Below, piece by piece: positions 10,564 to 21,189 of a stretch of 64,000 bases of DNA. A program made the translations under genes and the position numbers. This DNA comes from Fagopyrum homotropicum. Its lineage: Eukaryota > Streptophyta > Magnoliopsida > Caryophyllales > Polygonaceae. A model generated the notes under the pieces. The model was given only the letters and a program-made list of their open reading frames with translations, did not search any database and was not told the DNA's origin. The stretch is from assembly GCA_033239125.1 (NCBI GenBank), contig BSWB01000005.1:104276494-104340493 (forward strand), written 5' to 3'. How positions within the stretch are numbered: the stretch's first letter is position 1; each line of letters begins with the position of its first letter.

Positions 10564-11814
10564 TAGTTTTAGGATGGAGTGAGCCAATCAGATGAGTGGG
10601 GCATGAAGATGGGGCATGTATTGGGACAGATGATTTGCACCAGTGAAACAGAAACACTAAATTTGTGTTCTTTCCTAATGTTTTGGGACAATAAGTTTAG
10701 TGAAAGGTTAATGACATGAAAACCCTCAAAAAGTTAGGGATAACAGTGCATTGTCCAAAAATAATGAACAAGGATAAGTGACTATAGCGGTGAACTGTAA
10801 AATTGGTAGGTTGAATACCTGTGTTTTGAAGGATTTATAATACAATTAGGGATTGCTGATTTTTATGAAATCTTCATAATGTGGAAGCAATTAAATGGTC
10901 ATCTTTAATGAAGAAACGTATTATTGGGCGGTGCAACAAGATTGCTGTCTAGAATGCCTCTCAAAGGTCTATTACACAATACTGCGAAGGATAGGTTAGT
11001 TGAATACTGGGTGTCTTGGCACAAGGCTTGTTAGCATATTCATTTCACGTTGGTGTATGATTTAATATTGAGTCTGTTGATGTGTGGAAATGTTAAACAT
11101 CGACAATATGATACTACGTGAACCTAACATATAAGTCCTAGTCTACTCCTCCTATTGTCAATTGGTTTTAGGATCGGAAACTGATTATTTGTAGTTTGTC
11201 TTGTTTGTGTGGTGCAGTTGGAAAGGTCAGCTTGAAGCTGAAGCTTTTGATGGAAAACTCAGTACATATATCTTGCTTCCTTGGGGATTCTCTTGTAGAG
11301 AATAAGACTGAAGTGGACAACGTTTGCTCTAGAGTTGTTCTACTGCTAGTGCCTCAACACCAATAGCTTGTCAAGATTTGGTTTTCGTTCTTCTCTAGCA
11401 GGCAATGCTCTCATTATTTCGAGTCTCTGTTTGGAGGCTGATTGAGTAGCTCGGAACTCATATGGCGGTAGACATTATTCTTCTTACTTTTATACACATC
11501 TCGTCATTCTGCAGCGAACCTTCTTTTCAATGTCTCTATATCAACGCTTTTCGCAGCTGTAAAAATCTGTAATATGATAATCAGTTATGAATAGGACATA
11601 GAAGCTTTCTACCTCTAATCGTCTCTTCTTCAATCCTACCGTGTCTGAGAATCGAATGTCTCCAATTTTCATCCATGAACCACAACAGGCATGGAATGGA
11701 TTCTTCTTCTCCTGCCCATGACGAGTCGCCTTCAACTCTCCTCCTCACACAAGGCGATGCTTGTTCGTCAAGTCTTGTCGGTGATATAAACAAGCTTGCA
11801 AGGTAACGTTAATT
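10564..11814. other. Intergenic, no gene seen
   Basis: A GTGCAG acceptor-like site at about 11214-11219 precedes a less AT-rich stretch (11220-11460) that might be part of a transcript, such as a long 3' UTR. No frame is convincing on either strand. Confidence 0.35.
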
Positions 11815-12150
11815 AAAGTACGATGACAGCGTAAACCAAAGTTTGGTGACAGCGTAAAAACCTCGTCATGACTATGTGGATTACAGTTTGGGAGAACATA
11901 AGCTTTGGTGAAAATGTCAACTAAAGATCAGTGACAACCCTAACTAAGCCTTGATAATGTTGGTGATAACATTAACGTGACAATCTTAAGCCTTGTTACA
12001 ATATACATCGAAGATTGGTGAGAACCTCGAGTCTCCGTGACATTAGTGATAATATTATAATTTAGTGACAACCCTAAGTTTTGGTGATAACCATAAGCCT
12101 TGGTGACAACATATATTAAAAACCGGTGACAAAGTTGGGTGACATTAACG
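11815..12150. repeat. Diverged tandem repeat around GGTGACAAC..TAAGCCTTGG
   Basis: GTGACA/GTGATA cores recur about a dozen times at irregular spacing of about 25-40 bp. They are often joined to CCCTAA or TAAGCCTTGG. The pattern is an old minisatellite with strong drift. No ORF. Confidence 0.65.
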
Positions 12151-12611
12151 TTAGGAGTGGGCACGGAACGGGATTGAGGTCATCCTAATCCCATCTCCGC
12201 TATTTTACACCGGACGAGACCGAGATGGGCCTTGCGTTTTTTAGATAGAATTTCACTGGAGCCTATCCTGGTTGGGATCGGGACGGGACTGACCAAATCC
12301 CGCTTGCCCATTAATTTGTTTACTAGAATTAAATTTAACCATTTATCCGCAAAAAAATATCCGTATATATCAAGCAAACTTCTATCCACATGTTCGCAGC
12401 TTCCTTGTTAGGCGTTTCTCTAGAGTGGTTTGGATGAAAAATTCACTTTGGGGCAAAATGAGTGAACCAACAAAATTACAAACCCTAAATCTAAATGAAA
12501 TTGGGTCGTTTGTCAATTTTAACCAACATGTTTTTTTTAAATATATAAGCATAACTATATAACTATATAAGTACAATACTACTGATTAGAGATTTTTTTC
12601 CAATATATTTA

Positions 12612-12898
12612 TGTTGTGCGGAAGTATAAGAAAGAACATAATTCAACAAACAAGAAAGGCAACACACACAAATTTATAGTGGGTCACTCAATAATGGTTA
12701 CGTCCACTTTTAGATATATTTTATTGAGGAGTTTCAGAATATAGATAAGCAAATAGTAACTAGATTATTTGGAGGTAGATGGAACACTTCAATATATAGA
12801 GTAACGAAACCTATCTTATACTTGGGTGTCAAGTATAAGACTTGGTCAAACATTAGATGCCCAAACAAATGACAAGTCCAATTCAAGAGATATCAATA
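12612..12898 (-). repeat. copia 3' LTR (287 bp)
   Basis: On the minus strand it starts TATTGATATC (a mutated TGTTGATAT) and ends CCGCACAACA. The PPT-like AAGGTAGAGATT lies immediately before it on that strand. Its inner part matches 20439-20533, the truncated other LTR, through AGTATAAGA, GTCAAAC and CAATTCAAG blocks. Confidence 0.82.
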
Positions 12899-14083
12899 AA
12901 TCTCTACCTTGACTTGAATCCTCACAAATATACCACATGCATTAGTCAATCCCAAACTAACTCCTCTCTCCATCCAGATGTGCCCCTTAGACACTCAACA
13001 ACTTTTAACATTTACCAAGTCCAAGCAATGTTGGAATTTGCTGCGAGGTACCAGCTTGGTGAACATATCAACAAGATTATTAGTAATACCTACTTTCTTC
13101 AACCTGATCCTCTTCCCACTTCTCAAGAAATGATACATGACGTCAATATGCTTAGTCCTCTCATTATGAACATCGTCCTTTGCCAAATAGATTGCACTTA
13201 GACTGTCACAATATACAATAGCCTGATCATGATGTATATCTAGATCACAAAACAATCCCAACCAAATTCCCTCTTTAGTTGCTTTTGTCAATGCCATGAA
13301 CTCTGCCTCTGTGGTAGACAAAGTGACTGTTGGTTGTAAGGTTGCCTTCCAACTCACAACATAACCTCCAAGAGTGAAAACATAACCGATCATAAATCTT
13401 CTAGTATCAGCATCTCTTGCATAATCAGAATCAGAGTACCTTGTGACCAAACACTATGTATCATTCCCATAAACGTGCCCAATGTCATATTTACCTCTAA
13501 GGTACCGAGATATCCTCTTCACAACTTGCTAGTGTATTTTTTCTGGTTGCCCCATGAACCTACTCACGATACTAACATCTTGCACCAAATCTAGTATGTG
13601 CAGACCATAACATACATCAAACTCCCTAATACACTAACATAAGGGGCTCACGACATATACTCCTTCTCCTCTTCCAACTGAGGTGAAAACAAAGTGGTAA
13701 GATGGATGTTAGCAACACTAGGTGTATCAATAGGCTTGGCCGATGACATTCCGAAACCTTGACAACACCTTTTCAATGTAGCCTTTATGTGATAAGAAAA
13801 GCTTCTTATTACCCCTATCTCAAAGAATCTTCATTCCTAGAATTTTCTAAGCTACTCCAAAATCCTTCATCTCAACTACCATTGTTGCAAACCACTGTCA
13901 AGCTTTGGACCTAGATACAACTTCCATATAGGTGGATGGTTCATGAGTATCCACCTCTTCAGTAACCTGTAGAGAATAGCCAACCATATCCTCAAAATTG
14001 CACCTTTGTGGAGGTCTTACTCCAACTCTTCTTGAGCGTCCCTTGATCATGGATGTTTTACCGAAGTACAAACAACCTCCCCC
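12899..14083 (-). pseudogene. copia pol fragment: RT tail and RNase H
   Basis: The stretch 12995-13450 reads as copia RNase H. It includes the SDSDYARD strand, a TEAEFMAL motif, the YCDS(L)SAI acid motif and the ERTKHIDV..HF signature. Farther right, out of frame and with stops, are the GMKI..LFLS and GY(I)EKVL segments of the RT tail, and then part of the integrase-RT linker. The RT catalytic core, including YVDD, is missing: the linker joins almost directly to the segment after it. The fragment is non-functional. Confidence 0.85.
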
Positions 14084-15231
14084 GCAAGTATTACGGGAAT
14101 GGATGTAGTATAATTGGGTATAAAATAACTAGGATCACGTTTGTTTGCATATATTTGATTGGAATTACGCTAAGTAAAAGGAGAAGAGAAAGGGAGAGGA
14201 AAATATGTCTTTAAAAGAGGTATGAGAAAACAAGAAAGCAATGATTGTTTGTAATAAGAATAAGGAGGGAAGTGATTTAAGGAAACATGAAATCCCACTA
14301 TAATGAACTAAAGTAAGACTACATATATGAAACTCGTGAACATCGATATATAAACATTGCAAGTAACCATCTAAAATAGCCTTGGGCATAGACAACCCAA
14401 GACCGTGCTTTCCAACTCACGTAGCTCTCAATCTAGTGATTTGGTGAGTATAGAAAAATCCGTGAAGCATTTAGAAATCCGGAAAAGACCAAGAAAAAAC
14501 CTTCTCTTGTGGACCTTCAATTTAAAAAGGTACAAAAACTAGAACTTTCTACGATAATTAGAAATCCTCGAAAGTTTGTTAAAACGTAACTTTCAAAACC
14601 AAGTTCTTTTCAATAAATCCAACAAAACAAACATCGTTTTTGGCCCTTCACTTGTTTTATCGAAACAAATAAAAAATATCAGTCCTTTTGGAGTTTTTCA
14701 AAAGGTGGAGTGAAACACTTTGAAAAGAAAAATATTGCAATTTCACTTCACAAATATATATGAAATAATAAATCAAACCATTATAGGGATTATCCGATCC
14801 TTAGATCAAGAAGAATCAACGAGACATAATAAAAGAAGAGACTTTCATAAATATCAAAGCTGAAAAGTACTTACAAAACAAAGGGAAGGGAAATCTAACT
14901 CTACGGTGCGGCGACATGGACTTAGAACCTTGAAACTCTGGAGACTTGTCCACCCTACGGTGGGATGCGGCACTCCTCTCCGCTTGAATGCGGCATCCAC
15001 TTCTCCTGCACGAATGCGGCACCCGCTTCTCCCGCACGAATGCGGAACCCGCTTCTCCCGCACGAATGCGGTACCCGCTTCTCCAACACAAATGCGACAC
15101 ACACTTCTCCCGCACGAATGTGGCACCCGCTTCTCCTGCACGAATGCAACACATCTCCAAAATGTCCTAGACGGGTCTATTTATAACGTTTGGATATAAC
15201 CCTAGGAGGACGGGCTCAAGAAGCTCAACCC

Positions 15232-15262
<31 letters not shown>

Positions 15263-15785
15263 AAAATAGGAGAGAATATATTTTGGCGTTTGTGGAAGGA
15301 AATACGATCTTTGAGGGAGATATATGTTCTATGTATAATTAATATACATTTTGTAGGCCGCATAATAATAACGCATAAACCATATATGTGTATACATAGG
15401 TTGCATTTGTCTTTTGACAAGTGTTTGACAATTTAGTGAAACTGAATTTCCCATTGCTCTATTTGAAACCACAAGACCCATGAGTACTACTTTCAAGGCT
15501 CTTTCGAAGATCTATAACTTTAGAGTAGACACAGTTGTCCAAATCCAAAGGTGGTCAAAATTTGGATCTCTCAGAGTCGTCATAAAATGGTATCCAACAT
15601 CAATGATCTTCACAAATTCTTCGATTTTTAATTCTTCAACATAGATCTACCAAGAAACTTTGATCCTCAGTCAATATAAGTGTCTTCCATGATGTCTTTG
15701 ACCTCAAGGAGGATAAAAACTCGTATTTTGGCATTTTTTTCATCGTTCTTGCTCATTTTTGGCTTCGAACTCCTGAAATAGCTTC
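14084..15785. other. Unassigned 1.7-kb block replacing the copia RT core
   Basis: This block lies between the integrase tail and the RT tail where about 600 bp of RT would be expected. It contains a TATAAAAT-like site near 14120, a 26-bp minisatellite and a TA tract (about 15234-15260). The 15460-15780 segment resembles retrotransposon U3/LTR sequence. It may be a truncated LTR element, but I see no clean ends. Confidence 0.4.
14962..15155. repeat. 26-bp minisatellite, about 7 copies
   Basis: The core unit is about CGAATGCGG-CACCCGCTTCTCC. Its start recurs at 15011, 15037, 15063, 15089 and 15115, exactly 26 bp apart. Because 26 is not a multiple of three, each frame cycles through all three phases. 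The unit lacks stops, which creates overlapping open frames on both strands. Confidence 0.95.
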
Positions 15786-17102
15786 TAGTGGTTGATTTTA
15801 GGATGCTGAAGATTCGGGTAGCTCAACATCTGTTTGTGGATGCTCCTTTTATTCCTGAGGAAGAAAATGGATCTTTATCTGCTTATAATCACTGCTATTC
15901 TTCCCTGATTCCACTAGTTTCACTATCGAGTTAAACATAGAACTCTTATCAAAGACGACACTAGTACTTAGAATAACTCTTTTTTTAGACGACGACCAAA
16001 CATTGTATCCCTTGACACCATCTTCATAGCCTAAAAACACTCATTTCTTTTCTCGAGGCTCTAGTTTACTCTCAATGACATGATAGTAAATGGTACAACC
16101 AATAAAAGCCTAAAATTATTATAGTCAATAATCTTACCAGGTCACACCTCATAAGGTGTTTCACAATTTATGCTAGTGTGAGGTCAGCGGTTTATCGAGT
16201 AACATGTTGTAGTCATTATTGTTGCTCAAAACCTCCTATCTAGTTTTGCATTAGAGAGCATGCACCTCGCTCTCTCTAGTAGAGTCTGGTTTATCCTCTC
16301 AACTGCACCGTTCTGTTGTGTTTTATGGTTGATTGTATGATGACGAGCAATTTCAACATCCTTGCGGAACTAATCAAACTCAGACGAACAAAAATCCAAA
16401 TCATTATCATTTCCCAACCTTTTGATCTTCTCCCATGTTTGATTCTCAACTAATGTTTTTCATTCCTTGAAGTTCTTGAAAACTTCTCCTTTGTGTTTCA
16501 TGACAAACATCCAATATTCACTCTTGAATAATCATCATTGACAGTTAAGAAACACCTTTGACCTCCTAGAGACTCAATGCTAGCCGGACCCTAATAATCC
16601 GAATGGATGAAATAAAGTGTGCCTTTATCCTGTGAATACTCTTCGGAAACTTGCTATGGTGTAGCTTTCCAAGGACACAATGCTCACAAAAGTCAAGGCT
16701 CGTGATCTAGTGACCACCAAGAAGATCTCTCTTAGCTAGAACCTGCATCCCTCTTTTACCCATATGATCAAGTCTCATATGCCATAACTTAGTCATATCA
16801 TCCTTGTGAACCTTTGAAGATGCAACAAAAATAGACCCAGAAACAGTAGAACCCTGTAGAAAATAAAAAGTGTCCGTTTTGACACCTTTCAAAATAACAT
16901 CATAACCCTTACAAACATCAAAACTTCTTATTCACCTTTAAACAAAATTCCATACTATCCAACATACTTAGGGATATCAAATTCTTAGTAATAAGTGGAA
17001 CATGTCTGACCTCGTTCCTTGTACAAAATATACCTTCAGTGTCCTGATTTTAATCGATCCAATTCCTTCCGCCTTGTAGACAAAACTGTTGGCCATGGAA
17101 CT
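15786..17102 (-). pseudogene. copia protease end, GAG-pre-integrase and integrase fragments
   Basis: Read from the right on the minus strand: a protease-end/RHVP..KNLISL segment (about 16950-17100), a GAG-pre-integrase segment with LWHMRLDHMGKRGM (16707-16892), degenerate integrase core sequence (about 16080-16700), and the GYEDGVKGYNVWSS..V integrase C-terminal motif (15849-16040). Stops and frameshifts separate the pieces, so no product is expected. The order fits the RNase H fragment to the left and the gag fragment at 20046. Confidence 0.85.
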
Positions 17103-18494
17103 TGATACAGAGTTTCGTTCGTGTAGTTTTGCCCGATCTTTCAACACCTAAAAGACTCAATAAAAATACGACAAATATAAAGATATGAAGAAGGAGGTGA
17201 TCCGATGGTGGAATGAATATAGATGGATAAATTAAGGTTGAACCCTAATCAACAACCTGTAAGAACAAAAGGACACAATCGGGAGGATCGTCTAAATACA
17301 CAACCAAAAAAGTTCTATAAAACCCTTCACTACAACCAAACACAATAGGCGTTCGTGAGAACCCTAGAGCACTTGGAGGATTTCATGGGGCCAGATGAAG
17401 CACCCTGCTCTACCGTAGAAAGTAGAACACACACAAACAAGTGTAAGCGAGTTGCAAGCAAGACGGATCTTACTCGGGTTTTCTCTCCACTACGTGAAGA
17501 TGACGGTAAACATCGCAAAAATATAGCACAAAGTGTTAAACAAATGTATATTCGAGGTTGAAAAAACAAGAGACGCGACCTCCCTATTTATAGGGTGTGG
17601 ATCGACTTAAGGGCTTCATGTGATCTGATCCGAAGAATCATATCTCATCTAGAATAAGATATGATCTTGCTCTAGGAAAACAATAAAATAAGATTGATCT
17701 TCTAATAAGATTAGATCTTTCAAGACTTGGGCTTCAAATATCTCTAAAAAATATGATATCCAAATCTATCTTTAAGCTTTCCTATTTGAAGACTTAAATT
17801 AATTGCAAAAGGAATTAGGCTGAAAAATAGTATTAAACCCACAATTAACCCATGCCCCGTTCGTGCACCATACGTGTATGTGCAATACAATAGCATGGCC
17901 AACCGCCTTCTCTTGCATGGTTACATACATCCTTCTTGGACGTGCACGGTGATCTTGTCGTACGTTCATGCATGAATGTGTTTGAGTGTTGGGGTGGTCT
18001 TGCATATGGATCCTAGTCTTTTATTGTTGAGGAGCATGACATCTTCTCATATGCTCCTCTCCTCTTTGCTAATAATGAATGCATCCTCATGTATTGATGT
18101 TTGTGGGACCTCCTTGTTTGATGAGCTTTGTAACGTGTCATCCGAACAAAGAGGAGGATGACACATATACCCTTTCTCCTTCTACTTGAGTCCCATTTGA
18201 CCATGTCATCCTTTATCATAGACGTCCTCCTGTTCTCCTAGGTTATGTAGCTCATACCTCTTGAGAAACTCTTATGTTGAGTCCTCTTAGCTTCTAAGCT
18301 GCTCTTGTGTTGAGTCCTGATCATGAGGTGCTTCCGAGGATGCTCTTGCATCACTTTGCCTTCTAACTTCCATGGTTATGGTCTTGAAGCTTATAATTCT
18401 TCCTCTTCTCCTCCTTCGAGTGATATTCATTTCTTGTCTCCTAGCATTTATGGTTATGACCTTGAAGTCAGCAAGATCCGGAGATGCTCCTACA
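17103..18494 (-). repeat. Ty3/gypsy 3' LTR (approximate left end)
   Basis: On the minus strand the LTR starts TGTAGGAGCATCTCCGG directly after a polypurine tract. A TATA box (TATAAATAGGG) lies at about 17582-17592 on that strand. The left end near 17103 (TGATACAG on the plus strand) is chosen because copia protease sequence resumes there. It could be off by tens of bases. Confidence 0.65.
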
Positions 18495-18570
18495 TCAACC
18501 CCCTTCTTTAAAAGTATTTGACCACGAATTCGATCTGTCTTGACGGGTCTTCGTCAAGGGCGACATCCAT
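18495..18570 (-). other. gypsy polypurine tract and pol 3' end
   Basis: On the minus strand the tail of a gypsy polyprotein (DVALDEDPSRQIEFVVKYF, stop) leads into AAAGAAGGGGGTTGA and then the LTR. This is the plus-strand primer site for reverse transcription. Internal sequence farther right is not recognisable. Confidence 0.65.
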
Positions 18571-19683
18571 AAATATATAACACCTATATGATCAAAAAAT
18601 AATGCAACATAAGAGGTGTGCATATTTTAGGAGAAATAAAGTGTAAGAGAAATATATTACTCCACATGAAAACATTACACACAAGGTCATAAAAGTTCTT
18701 TATAACCTCGTATGTCAAAATTTTAGAGCAAGGAATAGAAATATCATTCGATGGTACCTTTGTGTACTATTTATGCATTACCCTAAGATCCTTATAAATT
18801 ATAGAAAAAGCAATATTTAAATATAAGAAGTCTATCTTAAGAATAAATCTTAAGATAGGGTAAGCACATATATAATTAAGGGTGTCATATCCTATAATCC
18901 TCCCAGTAGTATGAAAGACATAATCATAAGACCTTAATAATAAGAAGAGACATATTAATAGAAAAAGACAATACAAATTAAGAAATAGGGAAAAATAATG
19001 ATTCATAGGCTGTTGTTCTTAACATTCTCAACTTTTTCTTTCACCAAGCTTCTCGTATAAAGTAAGATTCTTCCAATCACAAGACAAACAAAGCATTTAA
19101 TCACGGAACAATCAAATTTAGCAACGAATCTAAGCATCATAACTAAATCAGAATTCATGAGTGATGAGTATGAAATTTAGCACACTCCTCTTCATACTTA
19201 AGAGAATTATCGTACTCAATCAAATCACTAGTTGCAACATTATTCTCAATAAAATTAGCATGTAACACAAGAGGTAAATGATGATCAACATGATTATCAA
19301 GAGATGAAATTGATTAAGCACAAGTAGGATGCAAGTTCGTTATCTAGCATCCTAGGTTCGGTATCCCTATAAATGTTATTAATAGGGTCCGAAAATTCAA
19401 CAATACATCCAATAAATTCAGCATGTATGACAAGGGATGTACTATGATCAATATTATCAAAGATATTAATAGGATGTCCCATAAATTCAACAAGTTTATG
19501 AACATGAATAATAGGTTGGACATTCATAGTAGTAGGCATGATAAAGTCATTATACTTATAAACTTATGATCTTTTGAAGAAGAAGACTTCTTGTCCTTCT
19601 TCTTCCTTGATTATTCTTGCCCCTTGCCTCCGCTTGTATATAGGCTACATGTTTGACTGTCCTTACCTACAACACTTTCATTC
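18571..19683. other. AT-rich debris inside the copia/gypsy nest, no gene seen
   Basis: Presumably remnants of gypsy internal sequence. Frames of about 80 codons on the minus strand (18767-19006, 19297-19539) show no family resemblance that I can name. Confidence 0.4.
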
Positions 19684-19691
19684 ACCTTGTG

Positions 19692-19950
19692 TAAGCATGT
19701 CCACGGGTCACGGGTTATCCGTGACCCAGCGGGTTTTGACCCGGAGGGAACCTGGCGGGTTAGTGACCCGGCGGGTTACGGGTACGGGTAAGGGTCGAGG
19801 TGATCCTTACCCTTTTCTTTTTTTTAAAAAATAAAATCGGGTTTTAAACAAAAGGGCCAACCCGCCGACCCGTGACCCGACGGGTTGGCCTTTTACACGG
19901 GTCCGGGTCCGGGTAACCCTTCCCGGACCCTCGACCCGTGGACGTGCTTA
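19692..19950. mobile_element. hAT-type MITE, GC-rich fold-back with perfect 8-bp duplication
   Basis: The ends are TAAGCATGTCCACGGGT and, inverted, TAAGCACGTCCACGGGT. ACCTTGTG occurs at both 19684-19691 and 19951-19958, a perfect 8-bp target duplication. The interior is made of GACCCG/CGGGT repeats in inverted arrangement around a T/A-rich centre, so the full 259 bp can fold back. No transposase. Confidence 0.9.
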
Positions 19951-20045
19951 ACCTTGTGGCATAGTTCCCTTGTATATATGAAGGGAAAATATGACGTCTT
20001 TGGGAGTAATAGACTTTGCTTTAGAAGAATTGTGTACAACTAATC

Positions 20046-20407
20046 TTAGTGCTTACGAAGTTGCGTACCTACCTGCATTCGTAGGCTGAATAAACTTTGT
20101 TTTATAAGTAACTTGTTGGTGAGAGACTTTGTCATGTAGAGGCTCTCCAGCTTCAACAACAATTTGGTTGTGGTATCTTGATCTGAAGCCTCGCATAAGG
20201 CATCATCTATGAGACACAACATGATAGTCATATGTGCCTGATCCTCTTGAGCGGTCATCTCGTAGCCTCGCCCTTTTTCTTATCGGATTTCTTCCTTGGC
20301 AACGGCCCTCATAAGCCTTATTGTTTCAATAACGCTCGCATCATGATTTGCCACAAACTGAAACTATTCTTCCATGTCTTGTCGATCTTCGTATTGAAAG
20401 AAGACAT
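20046..20407 (-). pseudogene. copia gag N-terminal fragment (UBN2-type)
   Basis: The minus-strand start is ATG at 20405-20407 (MSSFNTKIDKTWKNSFSLW). FSLWQIMMRALLKQ and then KLESLYMTKSLTNKL follow, the hallmark of copia gag. Two in-frame stops fall after ALLKQ, and a frame change precedes the second part. The fragment ends near 20046. The rest of gag, including the zinc knuckle, is missing. Confidence 0.85.
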
Positions 20408-20438
20408 CTTTCTGCCAATTCAAGGCATATCAACTAAA

Positions 20439-20533
20439 CGTACCCTAGGTTATACTTGAACATTAAGTATAAGAATGAGTCAAACGGTAAAGACTCAAGC
20501 ATATGCACAAGCTCAATTCAAGGCATATCAACA
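20439..20533 (-). repeat. copia 5' LTR remnant
   Basis: About 95 bp matching the inner part of 12612-12898. The U5 side, primer site and leader are gone. ATTTA follows at 20534. Confidence 0.75.
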
Positions 20534-20538
20534 ATTTA

Positions 20539-21189
20539 TTATTTTAAATTAAAAACTTTAAATACGAGACTAGACGGACCTAGCAGAATGAAGAAGTTAA
20601 GACTCGTATGAGTCGTATTCCAGTACCCGATAGTTTTTTGCTGGACGAGTTCAGTGACTTTTAATTTTAGATGAAATCTCACCGAGATCGAGACATGACT
20701 GAGACCGGAATGACAGATTTGTGTCCACCTCTGGTCAACTTTATTAAAACTTAGTGATAAAAAGTGGGGCCACAAGTAAAGCAAGACGTGGTAGGAGAAG
20801 TTAATTTTTATTTTTATAGAGTTAAGATAAAAACATGAGAGAATAGAGAGTTAGAATAAAAAATGAAAAGTAGAATGTTAGAATTTTAAATGAAGTTTCT
20901 GAAAGAGGCAGATATTTGAAATGATCCTAAACCGGTGTAGGTAGACCGGTGCAAACGAAATGGGCAGCTGGGTATGAGCTGTTTTGATTATAATACTATT
21001 CAAATGTCATAAACATCAAACATCCTTTGTGCACAGCACGCCTCCAAGATGAACAAAAAATCTGCCATCTGTACCACTTTTTAATTGTGATGTTAAACAA
21101 ATAAGAAGTGAGACCATCAACCATCCTTTTCTTATTTCTACATTTTGGGGTTCTGTAGTCTCTGTATTATTGCAATCCGATCGAACAGC
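20539..21189. other. Upstream region of the clathrin-adaptor gene
   Basis: AT-rich intergenic sequence that should hold the promoter and 5' UTR of the gene at 21190. I cannot place a TATA box or start site with confidence. Confidence 0.4.

Larger units (their letters stand above)
12612..20533 (-). mobile_element. Ty1/copia (Tnt1-like) retrotransposon, degenerate, with nested insertions
   Basis: The minus-strand order, right to left, is LTR remnant, gag fragment, protease/pre-integrase, integrase, RT tail, RNase H, LTR. The outer ends are TGTTGTGCGG at 12612 and ATATCAACA at 20533. Both are flanked by ATTTA (12607-12611 and 20534-20538), a 5-bp target duplication. All coding parts are broken. 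A Ty3/gypsy 3' end replaces the gag-protease junction, and an unknown 1.7-kb block replaces the RT core. Confidence 0.88.
12152..20733. mobile_element. Possible hAT-like element interrupted by the copia element (tentative)
   Basis: The left end TAGGAGTGGGCACGG (12152) and the inverted right end CAGAGGTGGACAC (20733) look like partners. Both are followed by GGGACGGGA or GAGACCGA-type repeats. The candidate 8-bp duplications ATTAACGT and GTCAACTT match at only 5 of 8 positions. Removing the copia insertion leaves about 650 bp. Weak support. Confidence 0.3.

Noticed and set aside
14816..15199. Apparent Cys/Arg/His-rich repeat proteins and a CRISPR-like regular array
   Set aside because: A 26-bp direct minisatellite without variable spacers in a plant genome; frames are open only because the unit lacks stops.
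18767..19006. 80-codon hydrophobic minus-strand ORF
   Set aside because: AT-rich debris without start context, homology or neighbours that would support a gene.
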